From contig JAMPIV010019843.1 in NCBI GenBank assembly GCA_024509875.1, positions 186,001 to 250,000 of the forward strand: a DNA stretch of 64,000 nucleotides. Direction: 5' to 3'. The translations under genes were made by a program, and so were the position numbers. Shown one piece after another: positions 45,280 through 55,421 of the stretch. Numbering within the stretch: position 1 is the first letter of the stretch; each line of letters opens with the position of its first letter. The stretch is from Oreohelix idahoensis. Taxonomy: Eukaryota > Mollusca > Gastropoda > Stylommatophora > Oreohelicidae. A model generated the notes under the pieces. That model searched no databases and was not told where the DNA came from. It saw nothing but the letters and a program-made list of their open reading frames with translations.

Positions 45280-46869
45280 ATGCTTACGGAATTCCATGAA
45301 CGTCCTGATTATTTGCAGCCTATTTTCCAGGCAACGGACGATTCACCAGTCCAACATGGTCATTACTCATCACTGTCCGTAATACAGGATGAGGAAACAA
45401 GTTTTTCGGATGTTAATCTTCCGCTTCCGATGATTCCACTTCATTTGAGTGAATCATGGAAAAACGTTACTGTTTCTCCGGATTTGTCTCTAGGAGAACA
45501 ACGACAAGTTTCGGCTATGTTACAAACATTTCAGGATGTCCTTACTGACATCCCTGGACAAACTCATGTCATTGAACATGACATTATTCTAACTGACCAT
45601 AATCCTATTAGGGTCAGAACTTATCCTATCCCTATACATTTTCAAGCACAGGTTGAGAAGGAGTTGGATGAGATGATAGATTTAAAAATAATTGAACCAT
45701 CCACTTCTGCATATTCTTCGCCGATGGTTATTGTTCGGAAAAAAGACAATAACATACGTCTTTGCGTTGACTATCGCAAATTGAATCAAGTTACGAAGTT
45801 TGATGCTGAACCTATGCCTTTACTAGAAGAGCTACTTACTAGGCTTTCCAAATCTCATTTTTTCACTAAACTTGATTTGTCTAAGGGATATTGGCAAGTT
45901 CCTTTATCCGAACACGCCAAACCGTTCACGGCTTTTTCGACACCTAGGGGTCTGTTCCAATGGAATTTCATGCCTTTCGGCCTTATGAACGCCCCAGCGA
46001 CATTCGTACGCATGATGCGTCGGATCTTATCTCATCGCGCAGATGTCATTGCATATCTTGATGACATCTGTCTTTTCAGTGATACTTGGGAAGATCACTA
46101 TTTAGGGTTAAATGAACTATTGTCTACCTTACGCGAGCATAACTTGACAGCGAAACCATCTAAAGCCTGTATTGGTTTTAGCGAAATTGCTTTCTTAGGT
46201 CACCGTGTCGGTCATGGTTTCCTAAAGACAGAGGACCATAATACAAGTAAAATACTTAACATTTCTATTCCTAAGACTAAAAAGCAAGTGCGAAGTCTCT
46301 TAGGTCTCATACAATTTTATGGAAGATTCATTCCGAATCTTTCTTCGATCATGGCACCTCTTTCTTCCTTGTTAAAAAAAGGGTCTCCTAATATAGTCCG
46401 TTGGACTCAAGAATGTCAATCCTCTTTGGATAAGATCAAAACTATGTTTTCTACTGCACCTATTTTAGTGTTACCTACTAAAGATAAGACATTTGTTCTT
46501 CGTAGTGACGCTTCATCCACAGGGATTGGAGCGGCACTAATGCAAGAGTACTCTGGAACTCTGCATCCTGTGATGTATATTTCTCGAAAACTAAATGCCG
46601 CAGAGAAGAATTACTCGGTCCTAGACCGTGAATTATTGGCTATGGTTTGGTCAATTCTTAAACTTCAAAGATTTCTTCTTGGCGCGCATTTCATTGTGGA
46701 AACTGACCAGAAAGCTCTTACAGCTATTCAAAGTAAAAATCTGAAGAGCGCGAGATCAACGCGATACGTGATTGCTCTTCAGCCTTTTCATTTTTCGGTA
46801 CGAGCTATCCGTGACTCAGAAAATGTGATGGCAGACATTTTGTCTAGATGCCCACATGATTCCACCTAA
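45280..46869 (+). CDS. Reverse transcriptase-RNase H of element 1
   Basis: A 529-codon open frame. The true protein is continuous with the upstream integrase; the first Met is internal, as element 2 shows. About residues 115-305 are Gypsy-type RT: KLDLSKGYWQV (motif A), FMPFGLMNAPATF (motif B) and YLDD at 259-262. The connection carries LGLIQFYGRFIPNLSS. RNase H follows with catalytic D410, E451, D476 and D519 (ADILSRC). All key residues are present, so this domain pair looks intact; the element is inactivated by lesions upstream. RT copies the RNA into DNA and RNase H removes the RNA strand. Confidence 0.9.
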   Translation: MLTEFHERPDYLQPIFQATDDSPVQHGHYSSLSVIQDEETSFSDVNLPLPMIPLHLSESWKNVTVSPDLSLGEQRQVSAMLQTFQDVLTDIPGQTHVIEHDIILTDHNPIRVRTYPIPIHFQAQVEKELDEMIDLKIIEPSTSAYSSPMVIVRKKDNNIRLCVDYRKLNQVTKFDAEPMPLLEELLTRLSKSHFFTKLDLSKGYWQVPLSEHAKPFTAFSTPRGLFQWNFMPFGLMNAPATFVRMMRRILSHRADVIAYLDDICLFSDTWEDHYLGLNELLSTLREHNLTAKPSKACIGFSEIAFLGHRVGHGFLKTEDHNTSKILNISIPKTKKQVRSLLGLIQFYGRFIPNLSSIMAPLSSLLKKGSPNIVRWTQECQSSLDKIKTMFSTAPILVLPTKDKTFVLRSDASSTGIGAALMQEYSGTLHPVMYISRKLNAAEKNYSVLDRELLAMVWSILKLQRFLLGAHFIVETDQKALTAIQSKNLKSARSTRYVIALQPFHFSVRAIRDSENVMADILSRCPHDST

Positions 46870-47348
46870 CTGTTAGATCCTGAGATTGCTAACAGGTCTA
46901 ACTCTATTACAGTTTGTTTTTTCTCTCTATATTAAATTATGTACAAATATGTAATATATGATATATTGATTGTATCACTACTTAGCGGTTCATATTCACC
47001 GCCGGGTCTTTTTAATGTTTTCTTCTGTGGTAATCATGAACTTGAGATATCTAATATGAAATTATTGGATAAACTATTGTATAAATTGTGGCATTGCCAG
47101 TAGTGTAGTAGGCGTTGGTGACACCTCTCTGGAAATATATATACTTAGAGAAATACTTTCTCTGAGATCTTGAGATATATTCTCACTTGTCGTTTCATAT
47201 GACGACGTAGCCTCACATTAGACGTTATATTTGTTTGGAATGCTTATCATCTGCGCATTGTTATTCGTGCGTTGTGAGCCGATTGAATGTTGCTCTTAGA
47301 TGAATTTAAAAAAAATGTTCCATTTTTTTCCCGGGGGGTGTGGTAATC
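46870..47348 (+). other. 3' untranslated region and polypurine-type tract of element 1
   Basis: Non-coding DNA after the RNase H stop. CCGGGGGGTGTGGTAATC immediately precedes the 3' LTR (47331-47348); element 2 has the related GAGGGGTGTGGTAATC, so this is the likely plus-strand primer site. Confidence 0.6.
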
Positions 47349-48866
47349 TGTTGCGCACATATTCTTTTGTATGGAATTATGCGACGCACGGATTACTATA
47401 GGTAGGAACGTAGGAAACAGTATGACTATTTGTTATGGAAAGAATTGCTCTCGGTCAAAGTTAGACTACCCATGATTAATTTATACTTTTGTTGTATGGG
47501 TGATCTCTCTTGAATATCGATCTAGCGTATGAATGCTAGGTCTATGTCATTTCTCATTTGTTATGGCCAGAAAACAAATTGGTCTTGCTTATAATGTTTA
47601 TGGCCCGGACATATATGTATTCCGTGTCTATTTGAGAAGATTCGGTCTTATATCGTATATTTTTGTATTTTTATGTCGGCCTATTTCTCGGTCTGACGCT
47701 AAGGGGTGAATAGGCTTTTCTATGCATGCGTCGAGGGTGTCGACGAAACCTGCCTGATGTCATGGCGGGATGTTTTCTGGGCTGGTCCTTTAGTGATGTT
47801 GAAAAAGTGATCTCTGTGAATGATTTTTAGGAAGGAGATAGTGTCTCTGCAAGATCATATGGTCAGAGATTCTCCTAATGTTCTATATTGTGTTTATTCC
47901 TAAATCAAGGTAATACCAGACCCTTTGTTTCGACGAACTCTGTTTTGCTAGGCCTACATGGCAAGCTTATCTTCGTACAGCTAGGATTGTTTGAATGCTG
48001 ATGAAGATGACAGGTTATCCAACAGCTCTAAGGTATTTTCATGAAGCAACCTTATAGATTTCAGAACTGGATGGAAACCCATTGAGAACATTTATGTTCA
48101 GATTTTGAATTACTTTCGGCTCATCATTTATCCTCCTGGGTGAGTGAAACTCAAGGAGGTAGCCATTTTGAATTCCCGTTACCACAACGGATCATTGTCA
48201 AGAGAACAGAAAACAACTCTTATTATCGGACGATGATGCAGAGATCTTCCTATTATGGAAAACCCACTACTGTGGTTGAACATGGTTGCTATGAACTTTC
48301 GATGAATGTACAACTTAAGAAAACTTAGCCAAGAAAAGGTTCGTTCAGTGAACCATTATTGATGTTTACATATTCATTTTCACTGACGCGTTCAGTCAGC
48401 TGAAGTATGAGGCGATAGCCCACCAGTACATTGTATGCTTGACTTATATCGCCCATTGTATTTATATGCTACATGAAATAGGTCTGATGTTGCCACCTAC
48501 TATTCAAATACCTAATGATTTGCTGTGTCAACATGTACCTATGACTGTATTCGTGCTGTCGGAATGTGTGTCACCTTATTAAACATATGAAATGGTCAAC
48601 AGCAGTTCAAACATCATTGGCTTGCAGACGAGTGTATGAATGTACCATTACTAAGTTGTCAACTTCACAGAACATTCCATCATTCGCGTAACTGACACTT
48701 TACACCTTCACTCTATGTCAACATGACCTGTAGATTCAACGCTGTGTAAGGTTGGGAAATTGACCAGTATAACCACATAACTCACATTGGTCAGTAACGA
48801 CATCTTCCGGGGAAAATATAAGTAAAGATAATCTTCTTCAGTGGTGACCAATGTGTGTCTTCTTCA
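47349..48866 (+). repeat. 3' LTR of Gypsy element 1, with a 26-bp extension
   Basis: TGTTGCGCAC... aligns with the 5' LTR to 48840 (cttcttca). A further 26 bp, gtggtgaccaatgtgtgtct then tcttca (48841-48866), lies before the duplicated ATTAC. The extension begins like the primer-binding site (gtggtgacca against gtggtggcca). Confidence 0.85.
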
Positions 48867-50187
48867 ATTACTCTTGGCAGAAATGTAGATAGAAGAGTAG
48901 TAAAGCTTCTATCACATGGGAGTCTTCACAAAATATTCAGATAAGCGAAAACAATGCTGGCTGTTGCTGTGCACGTTAATTCTGTAATCTGCCGACGCTT
49001 TTGTGAAGGATTTAAACACTTATTGCTTTCAGCTTAAGCCCTCACCCCTGATTTACTCAGTGGAATTCTATAATTCTAGTATAGTTCTGTTTAGAGTGTG
49101 TGTAGTAATTTGACTGAGACAAACATGCAGTAAATTTAAAATGATTAAATTGAAGTTAAATTTGTAACATTACAAATAACAAAATTTAATAATCACTTTA
49201 GGTTTTAACAGTTGGAAATAATTTGAATAGTTTTGAATCAAGAAAAAACGTTATCATCACAGTCTTTAGGGAATGTGAGATATTACTAGAAGTTCAAGTG
49301 GTAGCATATATTTGAACTTAGCTGCCAGTGACGGTTCTGCTCCTTCTTATGGGTTGGTTCTTTTCACTCTGGTCGCGCTGGTCTCTGATCAAGGTTGTCG
49401 GGGGTAGATCGTATCCCAGAAACGTCAAGGAGAGTCTACCACGTGCGTCCTTCGTCTTAAAGCTTAGGCCACGGTGCCCTTCTTGTTCCAGAGATAGTAC
49501 TTTCTGCTGGTACCACCAATAACTTTGATGTAAGAATAAAAACGAATGCTCTTCTGAGTATTGCGTTTTCCAACCAATAGTTATGGGTTCCTATCTTACC
49601 ATACCACCATCCCAATTACTCAGACTTTACTCTCGATGAGAATTAAATTTAATCCCTCGCGATAAAACTGTCTTTACATTTAAATAGAATAGCTTTCATA
49701 GTTACTTTATATTTAAATGAAAAGGTTAATAATACAGATAGAGTCTGTTTAAATTTACATCTCCAATGATTGAAAAGTGTTCACAATATAAATTGAATAT
49801 GTTTTCATTTATGTTTTACACTGATTGAGAAGTTTGAAACTTCCATTACTTTAAAATGAAAATTTTTATTTAGACATTTACACTGGTTTAAAGCTGGAAA
49901 ACAAACATTAATTTTAAAGTGAATATGTTTATAGGGACATTTACACTGCTTTGAAAATCTAAGTATTATACTTAGAATGTACATTCATTTCTTTCATCTT
50001 TCTCTCCCTGCTCCATGGGGAACCTGGAACTACTTTATGCTTTTAGTTCTCGATATGAAACTAGCGATAAAGCAATCACCTGCCCGTGCAGTGGTGGTTC
50101 ATGAATCATCATTCTATACGCTGAGGTTGCCAGCCTCAAATGACTTGGGCGTCCTGTAGCAATACTCACACATTAAAATTCACATGG

Positions 50188-50322
<135 letters not shown>

Positions 50323-50955
50323 AGTTCACATGTTCATAATGAAACATAGAATGAAAATTGGACTACTTACGCCAATCTTGGCTACAGACATATTGCTCAG
50401 ATGAATACAGGAGACTTGAGTCGGTCTCTTACACGCGTCTGGTGTGTCTTTAATTTGACAATAGATTCCCTCTCTAACTCCGTGTGTTTCTGTTTTTCTT
50501 AGTCCTGGTTTTCCTTGTTACAATGCTTGAGATTTCCTGGGCTGTTTTTTGTAAGTCCTTTTGGAATATTCTAATAAAAGGTCCAGTCCGATAACAGGAA
50601 TTCTTGAATTCTAACTTGGCGAGTCTGGATTCTTCTGGCGAGCGTGTCTCACAGCAGTTTTTGCTCAGTGAAGAAGGTTTGAATAAACGCCAGGTTATAT
50701 TCCTCCTCAATGTTGTTATGAAACAAATCAGAACGATCCAATCATTTCAAATCATGCCAGGCGGGTGTAATATTTTCAAAATGTCCCATGTGAAATAAGG
50801 TGCAAAGGTCACGAATTACCATATATGGAAATCTTATGCCTTGCATGCACTCTCACAGGCAGATCGGTAGACACACAGTTGCTTCTCGCAGGCTGGGATA
50901 AACATTATCTGCAAGGAGTGTCACAAATGTTTGAACATACAAACTACTTGCTCCT

Positions 50956-50980
50956 TAAATTAATATGAAACAAATATAAA
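50956..50980 (+). repeat. 25-bp inverted repeat, left copy
   Basis: taaattaatatgaaacaaat plus five further bases; an exact inverted copy lies at 61092-61116. The pair brackets Gypsy element 2. Confidence 0.8.
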
Positions 50981-51002
50981 GGTATGTTATAAGGCACTCG
51001 TA

Positions 51003-51169
51003 GGAAATAAAGAAGTAGAACACTAGACAACAGAAAAACAACAGACATGAGTGGCTTACCAAGGATATGAACCCTGGAACTTCCGTGCGACAACACCGCC
51101 TAGCTATGCAAGCGAATCACACTGTCATCCCTGCCATCTACGCATCCCCATAAAGGATGTTTCAATGAC
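51003..51169 (-). repeat. tRNA-headed SINE-like repeat family R3, copy 3 (partial)
   Basis: The reverse complement has a tRNA-like head with B box ccagggttcatatcc and then ttttctgttgtctagtgttc, shared with the copy at 18330 (ttttctgttgtctaatgtac). Gypsy element 2 inserted at its edge. Confidence 0.5.
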
Positions 51170-51174
51170 AGGTC

Positions 51175-52701
51175 TGTAAAGTCTTGTTCTTTCCACTCTG
51201 TAAAGTTGCTTTCACACACACACACTGTAAAGTATCAGTCTGTCTGCTCTGTAAGGAAGAGTGGTGTGTTGTTGAGATCAGGCATGCTCCAGTCTACCCA
51301 GCTGTAAATGGGTAACTCACCCTAGTCCTGAGTTAGGGAAGGCAAAGGCTCCAGGGGAAGCAGGCCCTAAACTTGGTCACTTCAGCCGACGCAGGATGGT
51401 GTATGTATGAAGTAGAAGTGTAGAGTGTGATTACCGCGAATGGTGTACTGTTCGTGTGCTGACCAATATAACCACTCACACTTGTGTCTACAAGGCACCA
51501 ATGCAGACTGCTGGAATCTTAGTTTACTCAATTTATTCAGACGTACACACTGGGACATACGAGTACATCATGGTTCGTTGACATATCAATTTGTAGGTAT
51601 ACATAGCAGATCTGAAGTCATGACACATTCAGAAATAATGGGCAGTACATCAAAAGTTCAATGTCATGATACATTATGGCCACATCCCCCTATCTGACTA
51701 AACGCGTCAGTGAAGGGCGGATCGATAAATAACCAAAGTTACTTGACGTCCATAGTTTGTAGTATATATTATGAAACCACGAAAGGGGGTTTCTAGCAAG
51801 ATTGAGATCTCCCTGTCACCGTCCGATAATAAGATAAATAATCTGTTCTCTTGGCAGTGATCAAAACATATGATGACCGAAATCCAACATGGCTGTCTCC
51901 CTGAGTTGTCGTTCACTCATTCATAGGAAGGAGAATATAAGCCAGAGTTAATTTATAATGGGTATATAAAGGATTTCATAAATGTTTCCATACAGCTCTA
52001 CGGTGATCAGGTTAATTCACGTAGCCATAACCGCTGCAGGAAAATCTGTCATCTTCGTCGATACCAAACACGACACTAGCATAACGAAGCACCAAAAGTC
52101 AAGCTAGGCCTAACCGACGAGAGATACTCAAAAATAGGAGCTGGGTTTACCTGGAGTCCGAATCATCTATATACTGACATAAGGAGAGTCTCTAACACAA
52201 ACTATCGTAGAGACACCATCTCCTTCAGAAGAAAAACCACTTCGTGAGACATTTTTTTCTGACGAAAGGACCAGCTCTTGAAAAACGTACCCCGCCATTT
52301 GTAAGCGGTACATCGGAACTCATCACGACTTGTCAAGACAACTCATACTTCCGCTAGCAAGAATCTAGTCCCTCCTACCCATCCAAAATATACAATATAG
52401 GACTGATTCTACTTGTACTAATAATATGTAATACATATGAATTCAGGCCATAAACACAATAAGCAAATTAATATATTTTCTGGCCCTAAAAAATAAGTAC
52501 AAACGCAAGCGCAATATCCTTGCGCTGGATCAATATCCAGAACGATTACTCCTATAATCAAAAGTGTGAATCAAACATGGATTATCTCGCTTTTACCATA
52601 AACAGCATTTTCATACACAAATAAATGAATGTCTATATTTTTCCCATATTAAATAGCCATATCGATTTTTGTAAAATGTGCGTCAAAATATGCACGCAAC
52701 A
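51175..52701 (-). repeat. 3' LTR of Gypsy element 2
   Basis: The reverse complement starts TGTTGCGTGC and ends CTTTACA. Substitutions relative to the other LTR are at 51786 (G against T) and 52624 (A against C), plus one extra CA near 51222. The U5-side end contains a piece of SINE R4 body (cagctgtaaatgggtaactc, 51300-51319). Confidence 0.92.
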
Positions 52702-52985
52702 GATTACCACACCCCTCGGGAAAAAAAAATGGTACTTTTTTTTTGAAATACATCTAGGAGCAACATACAATAGGCTCACAACGCAGCAATAACAATGCGC
52801 AGATGATAAGCATAAGTTTTATGACCTTAGAGAAAGTACTTCTCTAAGTATAAATATTTCCAGAGAGGTGTCACCAACGCATACTACAATATTAGCAATG
52901 ACACAATTTCCACATTAGTTTATACATAAATTCCATCTAAGATATCTTAACATCATGATCATCAAAGACGAAAAACATTGAAAGA
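52702..52985 (-). other. 3' untranslated region and polypurine-type tract of element 2, with deletion
   Basis: The reverse complement ends GAGGGGTGTGGTAATC at the LTR border (52702-52717). Compared with element 1, about 154 bp spanning the RNase H end and stop are missing at about 53025. Confidence 0.6.
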
Positions 52986-55421
52986 TCAGCGGTGAATACA
53001 TATCAATGAACCGCTAAGTAGTTTTTCTGACCCACGGATAGCTCGCACCGAAAAATGAAATGGCTGTAGAGCAATCGCGTATCGCGTTGATCTCGCGCTC
53101 TTCAGATTTTTACTCTGAATAGCCGTAAGAGCTTTCTGGTCAGTTTCCACAATGAAATGCGCGCCCAGAAGAAAACTTTGCAGTTTAAGGATTGACCAAA
53201 CCATAGCCAATAATTCACGGTCTAGGACCGAGTAATTCTTCTCTGCGGCATTTAATTTCCGAGAAATATACATCACAGGATGCAGAGTTCCAGAGTACTC
53301 TTGCATTAGTGCAGCTCCAATCCCGGTGGATGAAGCGTCACTACGAAGAATAAATGTCTTATCCTTAGAAGGCAATACTAGGATAGGTGAAGTAGAAAAC
53401 ATAGTTTTAACCTTATCCAAAGAGGATTGACATTCTTGAGTCCAATGGACTACATTAGGAGACCCTTTCTTTAGCAAGGAAGAAAGAGGTGACATAATGG
53501 AGGACAGATTCGGGATGAATCGTCCATAAAATTGTATTAGACCTAAGAGACTTCGTACTTGCTTTTTAGTCTTAGGAATAGAAATGTTAAGTATCTTACT
53601 TGTATTATGGTCTTCTGTTTTTAGGAACCCATGACCAACACCGTGTCCTAAGAAAGATATTTCGCTAAAACCAATACATGCTTTCGATGGTTTCGCTGTC
53701 AGGTTATGCTCGCGTAAGATAGACAATAGTTCATTTATACCATTATAGTGATCGTTCCAAGTATCACTGAAAAGACAGATGTCATCAAGATACGCAATGA
53801 CATCTGAGCGATGAGATAGGATTCGACGCATCATGCGTACAAATGTAGCAGGGGCGTTCATAAGACCGAAAGGCATGAAATTCCATTGGAATAGACCCCT
53901 AGGCGTCGAAAAAGCAGTAAACGGTTTGGCGTGTTCGGATAGTGGAACTTGCCAATATCCCTTAGACAAATCGAGTTTAGTAAAGAAGTGAGAATTCGAT
54001 AGTCTCGTAAGTAGCTCTTCTAGTAAAGGCATAGGTTCAGCATCGAATTTAGTCACTTGATTCAATTTGCGATAATCCACGCAAAGACGTATGTTATTGT
54101 CTTTTTTTCGTACTATAACCATCGGCGAAGAATATGCTGATGTGGATGGTTCAATAATTTTTAACTCTATCATCTCATCTAACTCTTTCTCTACCTGTGC
54201 TTGAAAATGTATCGGGATAGGATACGGTCTGACTCTTATAGGACTATGGTCAGTAAGAATAATGTCATGTTGAATGACATCAGTTTGACCAGGAATGTCA
54301 GTAAGGACATCCTGAAATTGTTCTAACATAGTAGAAACTTGTTTCTGCTCTCCTGGAGATAATTCTGGAGAAATTGCAACATCTTTCCATGATTCATTAG
54401 AGTGAAGAGGAATCATTGGAAAAGGTAAATTTACATCCGAGAAACTCGTTTCCTCATCCTGTATTACTGACAGAGATGAGTACTGTCCATGTTGGACTGG
54501 AAAATCGTCCGTTGCCTGGAAAACAGGTTGTAAATAATCAGGACGTTCATGGAATTCCGTGAGCATGTTGATGTGGAAGGTTTTACGCTTCCCGTCAATA
54601 TCGACGATATAGTCAACATCGGAAACCTTTGATATTATATCGTACGGACCTTTCCAAGAAATGAGAAGTCTATTTTCCCTACAAGGTAGCAAGACAAATG
54701 CTTTGTCACCTGGACAAAGTTGACGCAAACATCTCTTTTTATTGGCAAATTCTCTTGCCTTCTGTTTCGCAAATTCAGAAGAAGCAGTTGCCAATTTGCA
54801 TGCTTCAATAATCTTGTGTCTAAGTGCGATGACATATTCATAAGAGGATTTTGTGTCATCGACAATATTATCAGCAGTTATAAGATCATGCAGTAAGGAC
54901 ATAGGACCTCGCGGTTTCGCGCCAAAGACAAGTTCAAAGGGAGAAAATCCTGTATGTTCGTTGGCGACCTCTCTATATGCAAAGAGAGCCGCGGGTAAAA
55001 CCCTATCCCAATCCTGAGGATGATCTTCTGTTATCTTACCTAGTAGGTTTTTCAGAGTTCTATTCAAACGTTCCACCATCCCATTGGACATAGGATGATA
55101 AATACTACTCAGCGATCTCTCTATCTTCAGAGTCGACATTACTTGAGACATGGTATCCGATATGAGTTGGGTACCATGGTCGGATAATATTTCTGCTGGA
55201 AATCCCAGACGAGAAAATATTAACCAAAGAGCATCTGCGACATCAGCAGTAGTTATGCTCTTTAGAGGAACAGCCTCCGGCCAACGTGTGCACATATCAA
55301 CACACGTCAAAATAAATTGGTGTCCTCTAGCAGACTTTATCTTAAATGGACCAATGATGTCTATCGCCATTTTTTTGAAATGGCCGAATGGGAATGTCTG
55401 CAGCCTGAATAGGTGCATCAT
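52986..55421 (-). CDS. Integrase core-RT-RNase H of element 2
   Basis: An 811-codon open frame. Integrase catalytic residues D21, D81 and E117 (D,D-35-E) come first, then a GPY-type C-terminal motif (WKGPYDIISKV, 256-266) that element 1 has lost. A spacer follows, then Gypsy RT with YLDD at about 544, and RNase H with D695, E736 and D761. The fourth RNase H Asp (ADILSR motif of element 1) is missing: a deletion joins SVRAIRGSEK to unrelated residues and a stop. The first ~17 residues are out-of-frame reading; the real frame continues from the upstream ORF across a one-base A-run length difference near 55372. Confidence 0.9.
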   Translation of the reverse strand: MMHLFRLQTFPFGHFKKMAIDIIGPFKIKSARGHQFILTCVDMCTRWPEAVPLKSITTADVADALWLIFSRLGFPAEILSDHGTQLISDTMSQVMSTLKIERSLSSIYHPMSNGMVERLNRTLKNLLGKITEDHPQDWDRVLPAALFAYREVANEHTGFSPFELVFGAKPRGPMSLLHDLITADNIVDDTKSSYEYVIALRHKIIEACKLATASSEFAKQKAREFANKKRCLRQLCPGDKAFVLLPCRENRLLISWKGPYDIISKVSDVDYIVDIDGKRKTFHINMLTEFHERPDYLQPVFQATDDFPVQHGQYSSLSVIQDEETSFSDVNLPFPMIPLHSNESWKDVAISPELSPGEQKQVSTMLEQFQDVLTDIPGQTDVIQHDIILTDHSPIRVRPYPIPIHFQAQVEKELDEMIELKIIEPSTSAYSSPMVIVRKKDNNIRLCVDYRKLNQVTKFDAEPMPLLEELLTRLSNSHFFTKLDLSKGYWQVPLSEHAKPFTAFSTPRGLFQWNFMPFGLMNAPATFVRMMRRILSHRSDVIAYLDDICLFSDTWNDHYNGINELLSILREHNLTAKPSKACIGFSEISFLGHGVGHGFLKTEDHNTSKILNISIPKTKKQVRSLLGLIQFYGRFIPNLSSIMSPLSSLLKKGSPNVVHWTQECQSSLDKVKTMFSTSPILVLPSKDKTFILRSDASSTGIGAALMQEYSGTLHPVMYISRKLNAAEKNYSVLDRELLAMVWSILKLQSFLLGAHFIVETDQKALTAIQSKNLKSARSTRYAIALQPFHFSVRAIRGSEKLLSGSLICIHR

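Larger units (their letters stand above)
39342..48866 (+). mobile_element. Ty3/Gypsy retrotransposon with integrase before RT (Gmr1-like), element 1
   Basis: A 9.5-kb element flanked by ATTAC (39337-39341 and 48867-48871); the empty site is visible in R1 copy A. Order: LTR, primer-site-like sequence, 1.2-kb leader, gag, protease, integrase, RT, RNase H, polypurine-type tract, LTR. Integrase preceding RT is the Copia-like order that among Ty3/Gypsy elements is known for the Gmr1-like group; the RT, the GPY-type integrase end (seen in element 2) and the RNase H are of Gypsy type. A nonsense codon in gag and a net 2-base loss between integrase and RT make this copy inactive. Confidence 0.85.

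Noticed and set aside
40133..48328. A 62-codon frame conserved at 40133-40321 and 48140-48328
   Set aside because: Both are the same place in the two LTRs of element 1; conservation follows from LTR identity, not coding selection.
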